Assembly: GCF_036850765.1 (NCBI RefSeq)
Contig: NC_089493.1
Location: forward strand, 188,451,140 to 188,515,139
DNA from: Saccopteryx bilineata
Taxonomy: Eukaryota > Chordata > Mammalia > Chiroptera > Emballonuridae
Direction: 5' to 3'
DNA: 64,000 nucleotides
Every line of letters starts with the position of its first letter. Positions within the stretch are counted from its first letter, which is position 1. The translations under genes and the position numbers were made by a program. Positions 1 through 10,746 of this stretch are shown one piece after another. Under the pieces are notes generated by a model that ran no database searches, was not told the DNA's origin, and saw only the letters and a list, made by a program, of their open reading frames with translations.

Positions 1-240
1 AACAGAGTCCCACTCCATGTAGGTATCTGGAAATGCCTGGCTTTCCTGGTACCAAACCTCCCAAAGGTCTGCAGTCAGTTTATGAGACACACACACATGG
101 TCACGCACAATGGAACAGCGTCTGGGGTGGGTGGGTATGGTGGCGAGACTGGTTTAGACAGCTACTTAGCTGCGCTTTAGTGGCAATGGAAAGAATTCTG
201 CATTTGATGTGCCCACAGTTTACCTCTGCAACACCCATGC

Positions 241-303
241 ACATATTTACACACACAAACAGGTGCACTCACATATACATACACACACGTACACACACAC
301 ACA
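241..303. repeat. Degenerate AC/CA microsatellite
   Basis: Interrupted ACACAC runs with imperfect units. This is low-complexity sequence, not coding. Confidence 0.8.
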
Positions 304-1068
304 TCTCAAAGGGCCTGTCAGTGATTAACAAGTCAACCCCCTTAAGTAGTAGGATAATCTGAAAAGTTAATAGTGAACAGTGTTACAGCTCATAGGATTA
401 GTTAATTAGACAAAGGCTTGCAGGCAAGATCTCTGTAGTCGGTTCTGCTAAAGTGATGGAACCCACTTAGGCAACTGATGAAAAAAGCAGTGTGAACACT
501 CTTCAAGAGAGGAAATGTGGAATGTAACAGAATAAAGCCTCAGCATCGCAGTAACGAGCTGGCGGAGGCATTGCCACGCGATGATTGCCATTTGTCAGTG
601 CCGGAAGAGGCAGAGGCTTGGGGAAACGATTTATAATTTTGGTTACCATCTTTCCTACTGCTTCAAGGCAATTTTAATTACTTTGTAAAATCAGTCTCTA
701 AGCTAGCATTTCCCCACATGAATTGTTGACCTTCACTCTCAAGGACGACTATGCGGAGGGCTTTGTCCATAGTAGGTAATAAATGCATGTTATTAAACAA
801 AGGATGAATATTTAACCATATGAGGATTAAGACCAACATCTTACTATTTTAGAATTGTCTTAAGAAAAAATAAGTTGGCAAGTGCTGCTTCTTTTATTAT
901 AACTGGCCTTTTTAGATTTCATTTTCCCTCAGGGACCACAAAAGTATATTTTCCCCCTTTTATACCAAAAGTCACAAATACAGTGACCTATATTGTCTGA
1001 GCAGGGGTTTCAATAAGTGAGACAGACTGGCTCTAAAGTCAAAAGGCACAGTAAAATAATAGCGATAG
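304..1068. other. Unclassified AT-rich intron
   Basis: No gene, SINE, LINE or tandem repeat was recognised on either strand. Confidence 0.5.
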
Positions 1069-1101
1069 TAATAATAATAATAATATAATAATAATAATAA
1101 A
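1069..1101. repeat. (ATA)n microsatellite
   Basis: About eleven ATA/TAA units with one short interruption, close to the 3' edge of the ancient L1. Confidence 0.85.
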
Positions 1102-1119
1102 AGTAGAGCATGTGTGCCC

Positions 1120-4026
1120 AACTTGAAATTGTGAGGGACCTCCCAGGTGAGACATCTGTCCCACAGTACCCTTCAGTCGGCTTCTGCCAGTGACAGCACC
1201 TTGCAGAACTGTTAGCACAGCAGCATTGCAACCAGGACCTGACATGGACGCAGCCCAGATACAGGACATTTCCATGGCCTTGGCGTTTCCGGTGCTGTCC
1301 ATTTACAGACAGACTCACGTCCCTTGTACCCTCACAGCCCGGCGACTGTGTATCCGTTGTCGTGTTCGTACTTTTCTCCATTCCCAGAATGTTACGTCAA
1401 AGGAGCAGGCAGCGTGTCACCTTCGGGGCTGGCTTTTCCCCCGCGCATTGTTCTCTGGATACTCACCCTGATTTTCATGTATACCAACAGCACGTTCCTT
1501 TTTATTGCCGAGCGCTATTTCATGTCATGGGTGTACCAGAGTTATTGTTTAACCAGTCGCCCATTGAAGGAGAGCTGGGTTGTTTCCAGTTTGGGGCTAT
1601 TATGAATAAACATTCTGCTACAAACATTTGTGACCAGATTTTTGTTTTTACTTCTCTGGGATAAATGCCCAGGAGGGCAATTACTGAATTGTAAGGCAGT
1701 TGTATATTTGTTTTTTGCTTTTTTTTTTTTAAAATGCTGCTTAAACTGTTCTCCAAAGTGGCTGTGCCAGTTTACATCTGGGCCAGCAAAGTGTGACTGA
1801 TCTACTTTTTCCACATCCTTGCCAGTAGTGAGTATTATTTTTATTATTCTCATTAATTATTATTATCATTATTATTTTAGCCACTCTGACAAGTCCATGG
1901 GAAGATCTCATTGTGGTTTGATAATTGGCCTTTCTCTAATGGCTAATGATGTTGAACATCTTTTTATGTGTTGTTTGCCAGTTGTATGTCCTGTTTGGTG
2001 ACATGTCACTTCATGTCTTTTGCCTATTTTTAGCCTCTATTGTTTGGTTTTCTTACAGTTAAGTTTTGGAAGTATTTAAGTATAGATTCTCGATTTTTGT
2101 CCTTTTTCCGACACGTGGTTTGCAAAATAGGTTCTCTGAGTCTTTAGGTTGTCTAGCCATTCCTTAACAGGATCTTTTGTAGGGAAGTTTCTCATACATT
2201 TTTATGTTATAGTTTCATTTTCCATCACTTTAATGTAGATTTTAATTTCACTTAGACCTACTTCCTTTACCCAGGAATTGTTTAGAAAATTGTTGTTTAG
2301 TCTTCAAGTGTGTGAGATTTTTTCTCTTTCTGTTGTTGATTCACACTGATTCCATTCTGATAAGAGAATATGCCCTGTATGATCTCAATTATTTAAAAAA
2401 ATTATAGTATTTGTTTTATGTTTTATTAGAATATGGTCTGCCTTTATATATGCTTTCCAGGCACTTAAGAAAGCTATAAAATCTGCTGTAGTTGGGAGAA
2501 ATAGCCTATTATGTTGAGTATATCCTGTTGGTTGGTGGCTTTTAAGGGTTCTGTATCATTCTTGGTTTTCTGTCTAGTTGTTTATCAATTCTTGGGACTC
2601 TGATGTTGAAATCTCCATATATAATTGGGAATTTTCATGTCCATCCATTATTTTTTGCTTCATATATGTTGCAGCTCTGATTTTTTGGTACATGCTTATT
2701 TAGAATTGTTATTTCTTCTTGGTGGATGGATCCTTTCATTATTATATAATGTCCCTTCTGTTTCTGGTAATTTTCTTTCCCTATGAAGTTTACTTTATAT
2801 AATTTTAATACAGTCATTCCTACTTTCCTTTGATTAATATTTACATTATATACCTTTTCCATGAGTTTTACTATAACATGTCTACGCTATCATATTTAAA
2901 ATGACATTTTTATTGATAGCATAGAGTTGAGACATATTTTTAAATCAACTCTGCGGATCTCTATTTTTTAATCTATGTATTTAGACCACTTACTTTTAAT
3001 GTAATTATTGCTATTTTGGGACCTAGGTCTAACATTTTACTTTTTGTTTTTTATTTGTTCTCTTGTTCTGTTTTTTATTTCGTTATTTTCATATTTCTAC
3101 TTTTCTTTCAATTACTGAACATTTTTTGAACATTTTTGATTTATCCTGTAGTGTTTTTGGGTACATCTCTTTGTAGCCTTTTTACTTATTATATTATCTA
3201 TACATATCTTGTCATGCTTTACTGGTTTTATCATTTTACCAGATCAGATGAAGTGTGGAAATTTTCTCCTTTATGTCCCTGTACCTTTCCTCATGTATAA
3301 TACAGTTTCTTAAATACATCTAGAACCTTATCAAATAGTGTTATAATTTTTGCTTCAACTATCAAAAATAATCTGGAAAATGAAAAAGGAGCACGTCTGT
3401 TGCATTAAATTATATTTTTGCTTGCCAGGTCTTTCTTCCTTCCTGATATTCCACATTTTTTCCTTGTATTGTTTACTTTCTGTTTTAGACAACTGATTTT
3501 TGAAACTTTCCTTTAGATTACTAATTTTTGAATCATTCTTTTAGATAATTTTCAAACTATTCTTCCTTCATCTGAGAATTCTTTTGTTTTCTCTTTCATC
3601 CTGGCAAGACGTTTTTCACTGAGTATAGGATTCTGGATAGAAAGATCTTTTCTTTCAGCAATTCCTCGTTTGTTTCTGGTCCCCGTGGTTTCTGATGCGC
3701 TATCTCCTTTCGTGGCAGATTGCCTGCCCCTAGAGAGGAAGTGTCAGTCGTGTCACTGCTTTCAAGATTTTCTCTAAGTTTTCCAAGGGTTGACCATGAG
3801 GTATCTTGATGTGGATCCATTTGGATTTATCCCGTCGGTGATTTATTCAGCTTCTTGACTGTGTAACCTTCTGTCTTTTGCGAGTTTGAATGTATTCAGG
3901 TGGTTGGTCTTTGAGCACTTTCTCAGCCCCTCTCCTTTTCCACTTTATTTTATAAGACTCTGATGATATGAAAATTAGGTCTTTTGTTATCAATCTACAG
4001 GCCCCTAAGGTTCTGTTTAGTTTTTC
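1120..4026 (-). mobile_element. Ancient L1 (L1M-type), antisense, 3' portion
   Basis: Read antisense, the stretch follows the familiar order of old mammalian L1. A 3' segment around 1360-1660 is followed by the 'concentrate/lower stringency' stretch with TTCTCCAAAGTGGCTG at 1750 and GCTAATGATGTTGAACATC at 1941. ORF2-derived sequence then runs through about 2600-3950. There are many substitutions and stops, and no open ORF2. The same element resumes at 5088 beyond a younger L1. The sub-family name is not determined. Confidence 0.8.
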
Positions 4027-4043
4027 TCTTTAGTCTATTTCTT

Positions 4044-5070
4044 TTTTTTTTAATTTAATTAATTGTGTTTACATAGATTCTAGGGTCACCCCGAATTCAT
4101 CCCCCCTCCCCCCTATTCCCCTCAACATCTTCCTTGCCCCCCTCCTTACAGTTCCCTTCCCCCTTCCCTTCAGGTTTATCCCATCCTAACATCCCCTTTC
4201 CCTCTGTCCTATTTTCCTCTGCTCCCTCTGATCCCTCCTCTGCCTCAATTCTGTTCCTTGGTTCTCATTATTCCTTGGATTCCTCAAATGAGTGAGGTCA
4301 TATGATATTTTTCTTTCTCTGCCTGACTTATTTCACTCAGTAGTTTCCAGGTCCCTCCATATTGTTGCAAAAGGTAATATTTCTTTCTTTTTCATAGCCC
4401 CATAGTATTCCATTGTATATATGTACCACAGCTTTTTAATTCGTCCACTGACAGACACTTGGGCTATTTCCAGATCTTTGCTATTATGAAAAATGCTGCC
4501 ATAAACTATATCAAACTAAAAAGCTTCTGCATAGCTAAAGACAATATGAATAGAATAAAAAGACAAACCACACAATGGGGGAACATATTTGAAAATAAAT
4601 CTGATAAGGGATTAATAACCAAAATTTATAAAGAACTTGTAAAATTCAACACCAGGAAGACAAACAATCCAGTCAAAAAATGAGCACAAGAAATGAACAG
4701 ACACTTCTCCAAAGAGGACATACAGATGGCCAATAGACAAATGAAAAAATGTTCAACATCACTAATCATTAGAGAAATGCAAATTAAAACCACAATGAGA
4801 TACCACCTCACACCAGTCAGAATGGCGCTCATTCACAAAACAACACACGATAGGTGCTGGCGAGGATGTGGAGAAAGGGGAACCCTCCTGCACTGCTGGT
4901 GGGAATGCAGACTGGTGCAGCCACTGTGGAAAACAGTATAGAGATTCCTCAAAAAATTAGAAATGGAACTGCCCTTTGACCCAGCCATCCAACTTATAGG
5001 AATATACCCCAAGGACACCATATCACCAACTGAAAAAAAGAAATGTACCCCATGTTTATGGCAGCATTGT
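4044..5070 (-). mobile_element. Younger L1 insertion with 5' inversion (twin-primed), nested in ancient L1
   Basis: Bases 4044-4500 are the L1 3' end in antisense, beginning with a T-run that is the poly(A) on the minus strand. Bases 4501-5070 are the adjacent upstream piece of ORF2 in sense. The two pieces abut in L1 coordinates: 5060-5068 (GGCAGCATT) recurs as reverse complement at the inner end of the other piece. Flanking 17-bp duplications TCTTTAGTCTATTTCTT (4027-4043) and TCTTTAGTCTATATCTT (5071-5087) differ at one base. This is the signature of target-primed reverse transcription with internal twin priming. The element is heavily 5' truncated and dead. Confidence 0.9.
4501..5067 (+). 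pseudogene. L1 ORF2 C-terminal fragment (inverted segment)
   Basis: In one + frame the translation reads as the C-terminal region of L1 ORF2 protein (downstream of the reverse transcriptase core). It includes the conserved stretch around residues corresponding to '[13 protein letters not shown]' and a Cys/His-rich C-terminal stretch near 4858-4915. The frame is broken by TGA at 4681-4683 and TAG at 4939-4941 and has no start. It is a relic carried by the inverted half of the nested L1 and produces nothing functional. Confidence 0.8.
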
Positions 5071-5087
5071 TCTTTAGTCTATATCTT

Positions 5088-6640
5088 AATGTGTTGTGTG
5101 GATTGGGTAATTTCCATTCTTGGTTTTTCAGGTTCCCTCATTCTTTCTTTTATCCCTTTATTCTGCTCCTGAACCAATCTATTGATTTTTGTTTGTTTAT
5201 TTTTTAGTTATAAAATTTCCTTTGGAGTCTCCTTTATATCTTGTATGTGTTTGTTAAAACTTTCTAAAATTTTTAATGAGATTTTCTATTGTTTCCTTTG
5301 TTTCAATTTCATACTATAATTGCTTATAGAAGAATGCTTCTAGCTGCTTTTAAATCCATTTCAACAAATTCTAACATCTTTTTCATCTCAGCACTGGCAT
5401 CTGTTAATTTTATCATTTCATTCAGTGTTATCTTCTTACTTGTTGGTATGCCAGGTGATTTTTTTTTTTATTGAAAATTAGACATTTGGACGTTACGGAT
5501 TCTGGACTTTATTTAAACCCTCTATTCTAGCTGGATTTTCTGACACTGCTCTGTCGGGAGTAGAGATATCCCACCTCATTATTGCTAGTTTGGGAAAGGA
5601 GTCCAGGCTCCCCACTCAGACTTTGTCAACACCCGAGTGCAGGGTGCTCTTTGTGAGGCACTTGGAAGGCTGGATGTGGGGGTTCTGGCCCCTTACTGGG
5701 CCGACAATGATACCTCCCTGGGGAGCAGAGATAGGAGTGCCTGGTTATTCTTCCCCATGTGGCATCTACTGACACCAGTAACCAGTACCAAGGAGCTACA
5801 GGACACAATAGCATGGAGAGAGAGTGAAAGTCTTGCCTCTCCAGGAGGTCCCCTCCTACCCCACCCCTGCAGAGAATAAGAAGGGTCCCTTGTTCCTACC
5901 TGGCAGGGAGCAAGTCCAGGCTCCCTAGGAGGGAGGGGCTGACCTCATTGCCTCCTGGGATGGGAGAAAGTCCTGGCTCCCTAGGAGGGAGGGGCTGGCC
6001 TCATTGCCTCCTAGGATGGGAGAAAGTCCTGGCTCCCTAGGAGGGAGGGGCTGGCCTCATTGCCTCCTGGGATGGGAGAAAGTCCAGGCTCCCTAGGAGG
6101 GAGGGGCTGACCTCATTGCCTTCTGGGATGGGAGAAAGTCCTGGCTCCCTCCCTAGCCTTCTCTGAAGTCAGCGTGGTGGGGGGAGTGCTTGCTGCTCCT
6201 TGCAGCAGGGAAGCTGAGGGTCCCCTCTTGGCTTTTACTGGTAGCGACGGAATGGGGCTGCAGCCCTCTTCCATGTTGTCTGGCTTCAGGGCGGTGGTTG
6301 CCATCTAAACGTTTCTCTCTCATTAGGTCCCCCTTCAGAGCTTTTTGAAGAGGCATCCCACTTTTGTTGGAGCCTTTGTTGTCTGTGTCTATGGCTGTTT
6401 CTGGGTTGCCAGGGTCTTTAGCGACAAATCTGGGACATACAGGGCAGAAAGAATCCCAGGAACTCAGCGCAGCATTGTTGCTCGGGTCCCAAGGGCCCAG
6501 CTCATCTGCCTCTTCTTCCCACCTTTCACACTCCTACATTTGTTCCCGTGTAGCGTCCGGGGTTCTCAGCCGAACTTCCTGGGAGGAGTAAGTAAAAGTA
6601 TGTTTATTCTACCTTTCTGGAAGTAGACATTTCTCAACTG
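5088..6640 (-). mobile_element. Ancient L1 (L1M-type), antisense, 5' portion
   Basis: Continues the element that ends at 4026. The T-rich part at 5088-5560 has the CAAATTCTAACATC and GCCAGGTGATTTTT blocks seen upstream of ORF2 in old L1s. The GC-rich part from about 5560 to 6640 would correspond to its 5' region and contains a 56-bp tandem array. Assignment of 5088-5560 is good; 5600-6640 is inferred from order and composition. Confidence 0.65.
5912..6152. repeat. 56-bp tandem repeat, about 4.3 copies
   Basis: Units start at 5912, 5968, 6024, 6080 and (partial) 6136, an exact 56-bp spacing. Each contains CTCCCTAGGAGGGAGGGGCT. Copies differ at only a few bases (CCAGG/CCTGG, CTGAC/CTGGC, CTGGG/CTAGG). 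Copies 1 and 4 share the same variants. It lies in the putative 5' region of the ancient L1. Confidence 0.95.
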
Positions 6641-7424
6641 TCCACTTTTTTTTCTTTTAACGATAACCTATAGGTCCAGATTTTAATATAAGATATTTTC
6701 TTGCTTGTATTTTTTTAAAATATTAAAAAATTTAAACAACACACAGGCTAAACATAAAACGTCCACAGGCTGTCTGTGTATTCTGTTCAGTTTCCTACGA
6801 AATTAGCTTTTCTAGACAAAGTTTTGTCATTTTTTTTGCCTCAATATAGAATATACAGATTTCTATCATTTGTCTGGAGGTGACATTGCTGACAAACATA
6901 ACTGCCAAGGGCACCACCAAGGAAGAGGCATTTAGCAGGAAAAGATTACTGGGCAATCAAATTAGACATCAAAATGTCCAAACACAGAAGTTCTCGTACT
7001 TTATAGCTAGGTAATAAGCTTTCAGCTTTTTAAATAAGCCAGTAAATCAGAGCATGATTTAAAAAATAAAATTACATATGCATACACAGAAAGCCTGCTC
7101 TCCAAAGAGTGATACAAATCAGAGGAGATAGGATTTCATGAGTCAGGAACACTGAAAACATTAAAAAGTAAAAACAAAACAAAACACACACACACAAAAA
7201 AAGAAAACCCAGGGAAACAAAAGAGAAGAACACTATAAAATCCACTTGAAAGACCCCATCTCCCCTCCCAAACTACATGACCTTGAAGGATTCATAGTGA
7301 CATCTCTACCCTCTGTCTAATGCCAGTCTGCATACTACTTAGCTAGAGAAAAAAAAAATTTTTTTTAAATCTTTCAGAGAAGAAAACAACACTACTTCCT
7401 TACAGGCCCCTAGTGAAAGCTTTA
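6641..7424. other. Unclassified AT-rich intron
   Basis: Contains an A/AC-rich low-complexity patch at about 7171-7206. No gene or mobile element was recognised. Confidence 0.5.
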
Positions 7425-7560
7425 TCACAGTATCTGTTTTAATTTTTACTAAAACTGTGAAGCAGACACTATTATTCTCTATTCTGACTGTTTGAGAAAC
7501 TGAGTTTGAAATGCCAGGAATAGTTTTACAAGGTTTCTGGCTGGCTATTGGCCATGATAA
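7425..7560 (-). mobile_element. Possible MIR SINE remnant, antisense
   Basis: The pattern ACACTATTATTCTC...GAGAAACTGAG resembles the reversed MIR core and 3' part (ATTATTATCCCCATTTTACAGATGAGGAAACTGAG type). It is strongly diverged. Confidence 0.4.
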
Positions 7561-9262
7561 GGTTGGCAGCCAGTCACAACTTCAATGGGCATGCTCTTAA
7601 CCATCCTGTAATATGGATTCCCAGATGTTGAGATCACATGTTGGAAATGAACGGAGATGATTTTCGGCACTCAGCAATTGCATTAATGTTCAGACTCTTG
7701 AATCAAGTCTGCACAGAAAGAAAAATTCCCTGGAGACTTTCACTATTTGTGTCCTCTCATTGAGTCCTGGGATCTTGACTGGTGACTCTCAAAGAGACTT
7801 CCCAGCTTCCTGAGTCAGGAACTACAACCTGGAGGAAACTATTAGCTTTCATAGAAGTGATTGTGGGCTTGGTGCCTTTTTCATTGACAAACGGTATCGG
7901 CCGTGATTGCGGGCAGTATTTGGTAAAGTGAACAAATAGTATAAATTAGTGGGGTTCCTCAGGTCCAGAAGGACCTCTTGGTGTACAGAGACAAGGAGGG
8001 ATTGGCTTGGTTCCTGCTGCTTTGGGACAGATGCCGTCCACACTGCGTGGGTGTGGGCTAGGTCTCTGGCACACAGAGGCACCCGCTACGGTGCAGCAAA
8101 TCACCGAAGGAGAGCCGTTGTGAAGGGGCTCACAGCCACAGATCTGCTGCCCGAGCCGGGCCTGACACGTTGAGGCGTCAGCGCCCCGACAAGAACCAGT
8201 ACCCTGGCTCAGGGTCCTTGCTTCCATTTCAATTAAAATCCTTATTTGTCCATTCTATCCATTTCCTGGCCCTGTGGTCCATGCTGTTATGCACGGCCCA
8301 TGAAATCAATAAGATCCTACCATTGGGAACTCGGAGGCCTCTAAGCGTGTTTGCTAGGCAGAAGGCTAGTGTTTTCTGAGTGATGTTGGACATACACACC
8401 CAGGCCCGGGTGTCAGGTGACAGACGGGGCGTGGGGGCTTCCTGGTTGCCAGCGTACATGCTAGAGGCTCCTTTCCATCAGCTTTCCTGTTTTATTCAGT
8501 GTTTTTCCATGTTTTTCTTTTCTGCAATAGATATCCTGGCCTTGAACAGGACAGGGCGGTGGGCTTAGGTCAGTGATCAAGTTATTGTGCCAGTTAGACC
8601 TGTTGTCAGCGAGCTCTCCAGTTGGTAGATGACGAGGAAAAAAATGACCAGGTGCATCCAAGACACAGATTTGCCAGGGAAGGAACACTGGAGGCTCATT
8701 AAAGAAATGGGAGGGAGATTGTTTGCTTGTCCCGAGTGCCTGTATTATCATCCCCCACACCCTGTGAGGCAATTTTATGTTCTTAGTCAGACTGACTTGA
8801 TATCATCGCAAAGCAACGGCAGCGTATATTTACGCCTCATAGACTTTTATTTTTATTTAATATTTTTTATATTTGTTTTCCCCGACTCCTCTATAGCAAA
8901 AGGAGAATATAATTAAAGGATAAAATCAGTTTTGCTTTCAACAGCTTCATAGTAAGATCTTGCATTTGGAATGACAGACTGATCGTGTCATCTGTGCACA
9001 TATAGAAAATCAAAAGAGGACTTGTTTTGCTATTGCTTCTCCCAAATTGATTAAATTAAACACCAGGAAAATTAATTTACCGGATCGAGTTCTTCTATTT
9101 CGGCTGATTGTTTAAGTATATATTAAGCACTTGCAAAAGAGATTATGTGGCACTGACCAAATTTGCCTTCTTATGTTTTTATCTGAGTCAGAACATGAGT
9201 CAGCACTGAAGGCAGCGTTTCTCTGTAATCACAGTGTCGGTTGTTTCCTTTGATGTTTTTAG
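7561..9262. other. Intron leading to the TENM2 exon; no gene seen
   Basis: Mixed composition without recognised repeats. The last ~300 bases before the acceptor are repeat-free and AT-rich with several TAAT-type motifs (for example 9045-9085). They could hold splicing or regulatory elements, but nothing specific can be claimed. Confidence 0.45.
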
Positions 9263-9339
9263 GTGGCAGCGCGACACGTGCCAGCCCTCAGGCCCGTCTT
9301 CTCTGAAACCATCAGCACCCTCCTGCCTGCCCCGGAATA
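9263..9339 (+). other. TENM2: TENM2 5' UTR part of the exon, with splice acceptor
   Basis: A pyrimidine-rich stretch ending TGTTTTTAG (AG at 9261-9262) is a good acceptor, so the exon most likely starts at 9263. The 77 bases up to the ATG contain no upstream ATG and one stop in frame with the coding sequence (TGA 9304-9306). The leader therefore continues in an upstream exon outside the window. The acceptor is inferred from sequence; no transcript was available. Confidence 0.75.
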
Positions 9340-9565
9340 ATGGACGTCAAGGACCGGCGCCACCGCTCTCTGACCCGGGGGCGGTGCGGCAAAGAATGCC
9401 GCTACACGAGCTCCTCCCTGGACAGCGAAGACTGCCGCGTGCCCACGCAGAAGTCCTACAGCTCCAGCGAGACCCTGAAGGCCTATGACCACGACAGCAG
9501 GATGCACTATGGAAACCGGGTCACAGACCTTGTTCACCGGGAGTCCGATGAGTTTCCACGACAAG
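9340..9565 (+). CDS. TENM2: Teneurin-2, first coding exon (residues 1-75, partial)
   Basis: Encodes the extreme N-terminus of teneurin-2, a large type II transmembrane cell-adhesion protein of neurons. Its extracellular part binds latrophilins at synapses; this exon lies in the cytoplasmic domain. The translation begins [20 protein letters not shown] and matches the teneurin-2 N-terminus as I remember it. Visible features are a basic cluster at residues 4-15, four early cysteines region (C16, C20, C32), and a Tyr-Thr-Ser-Ser-Ser/acidic stretch at 22-31 shared by teneurins. The start is supported by A at -3 and G at +4, and by an in-frame TGA at 9304-9306 with no intervening ATG. The coding part is 75 codons plus one base, so the next exon must complete a Gly codon (phase 1). 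The donor GTATGT starts at 9566. Residue 65 is Val, where I recall Ile in human (unverified). The remaining ~2,700 residues lie outside the window. Confidence 0.95.
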
Positions 9566-10277
9566 GTATGTGGAGCCGCCCCGCCCGAGTCACCGTGCTA
9601 CGTTCTCGGCTTGCACTGTTGCGTGTCATTGATGATTAAGGTTGGTGGACGTTGGGAGCAAAGCCTGGCACCGCTGAGCTTCCGTTAGAGTTTAGTTGAG
9701 AAGGGTCCCTTTTATCCGCACGTACCAAACTCCTGTGGGTATGACAGAAGTGCTTCTCTGGTGCTGGACACTGAATTCTTTTGATGACTTGGTGGTTGCT
9801 GTTGGAGACACAGCTTGGTGGGTTTGGACAGCTGTAACCCAACAGCAGACCCTTGGCTCCATTAGGGGTGTGTTTCTCTTGACTCACAATCTTTGGATTT
9901 CTGTGGGAGAGAAACTGTTTTTCTCCCAAGTACTAAGAGTTGACGTTCTCTTCATGTTCAGTTTTCCTAAGGAATCTGTAACCACCTGTCAAGGGTTGCT
10001 GTCAGTGAACGGACACAGAGGTGAGAACAGTGGAGCTAAATCAATTCACTAGCTCAGCGTCATGCGCTTTGTGTTCCAGACTTGCTGGGTGTGCAGTTCA
10101 CACTCAGGGTTTAGCCGAGTTTCAAGCGAATGCACAGAAATACAGGGCACACCCTGGGAAGGGTTCTCTGTCAGTGCAAGGGGTCAGGGCCCCGCCTGCC
10201 GGGTTATTACGTTACTGACTCTTTTACTGATTTCTTGTCCTGGTAAAGGTTGCAACTAATGTAATTGCTCATGAGTG
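9566..10277. other. Repeat-free intron just downstream of the TENM2 exon
   Basis: No mobile element or second exon was recognised. Confidence 0.5.
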
Positions 10278-10632
10278 CCCTAGTCCTTTCGGCTGCTCTA
10301 ACAAAATACTAGAAACAGGTGGCTTACAAACAACAAAAATGTATTTTGCCCATTTCAGTAGCTTTGGAAATCCAAGGTGAAGGCATGGGTGGATTTGGTG
10401 TCTGATGAGGAGTCGAGTCTCTTTCTGTTTCATAGACAGCTGTCTTTCCCTGTGCCGTCACAGAGTTGAGGAGGGCTAGGGAGCTCTCTGGGGCCCCTTT
10501 TAGAAGGGCACTAATCCCACTCATGAGGACTCCACCCTCATGACCTACCTCATCACCTTCCAAAGGCTCCACTTTTAGTATTTGGTTTTCATATAAGAAT
10601 TTGGAGGGTCACAAACATTTAGTCTGTAGCAG
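10278..10632 (-). mobile_element. ERVL-MaLR solitary LTR (MST/MLT1 type), antisense
   Basis: Read on the minus strand it follows the MaLR LTR: sequence with CACCCTCATGA-type blocks near 10538, ATCCCACTCATGAGGACTCC at 10514-10533, the GAGGGAGCTCTCTGGGG-like block near 10480, and terminal GGCTGCTCTAACAAAATACT at 10291-10310. No internal retroviral region adjoins it, so it is a solo LTR. It is old and diverged. Confidence 0.8.
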
Positions 10633-10703
10633 CTTGGATTTCCATTCCTGGTTTCTTAGCTTCCTTAAATTACTTTTCTTTGTTTCTTAGAAAACATGAC
10701 TGG

Positions 10704-10705
<2 letters not shown>

Positions 10706-10743
<38 letters not shown>
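10706..10743. repeat. (GT)n microsatellite
   Basis: An uninterrupted run of about 19 GT dinucleotides, probably length-polymorphic. Confidence 0.95.

Positions 10744-10746
<3 letters not shown>

Larger units (their letters stand above)
1..9262 (+). other. TENM2 intron upstream of the first coding exon (3' part)
   Basis: By position relative to the acceptor at 9261-9262 this is intron. It is dominated by an ancient antisense L1 (about 1120-6640). No exon-like open stretch with splice sites and a recognisable product was seen. Confidence 0.7.

Noticed and set aside
9234..9488. 84-residue frame overlapping the TENM2 exon
   Set aside because: It starts in the intron before the acceptor and is in a different frame from the teneurin-2 coding sequence.
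9259..9564. 101-residue reverse-strand frame opposite the TENM2 exon
   Set aside because: Shadow of the GC-rich coding exon on the other strand.
10278..10632. Complete endogenous retrovirus
   Set aside because: Only a solitary MaLR LTR is present; no gag/pol sequence or second LTR nearby. The same is true at 51595-51953.
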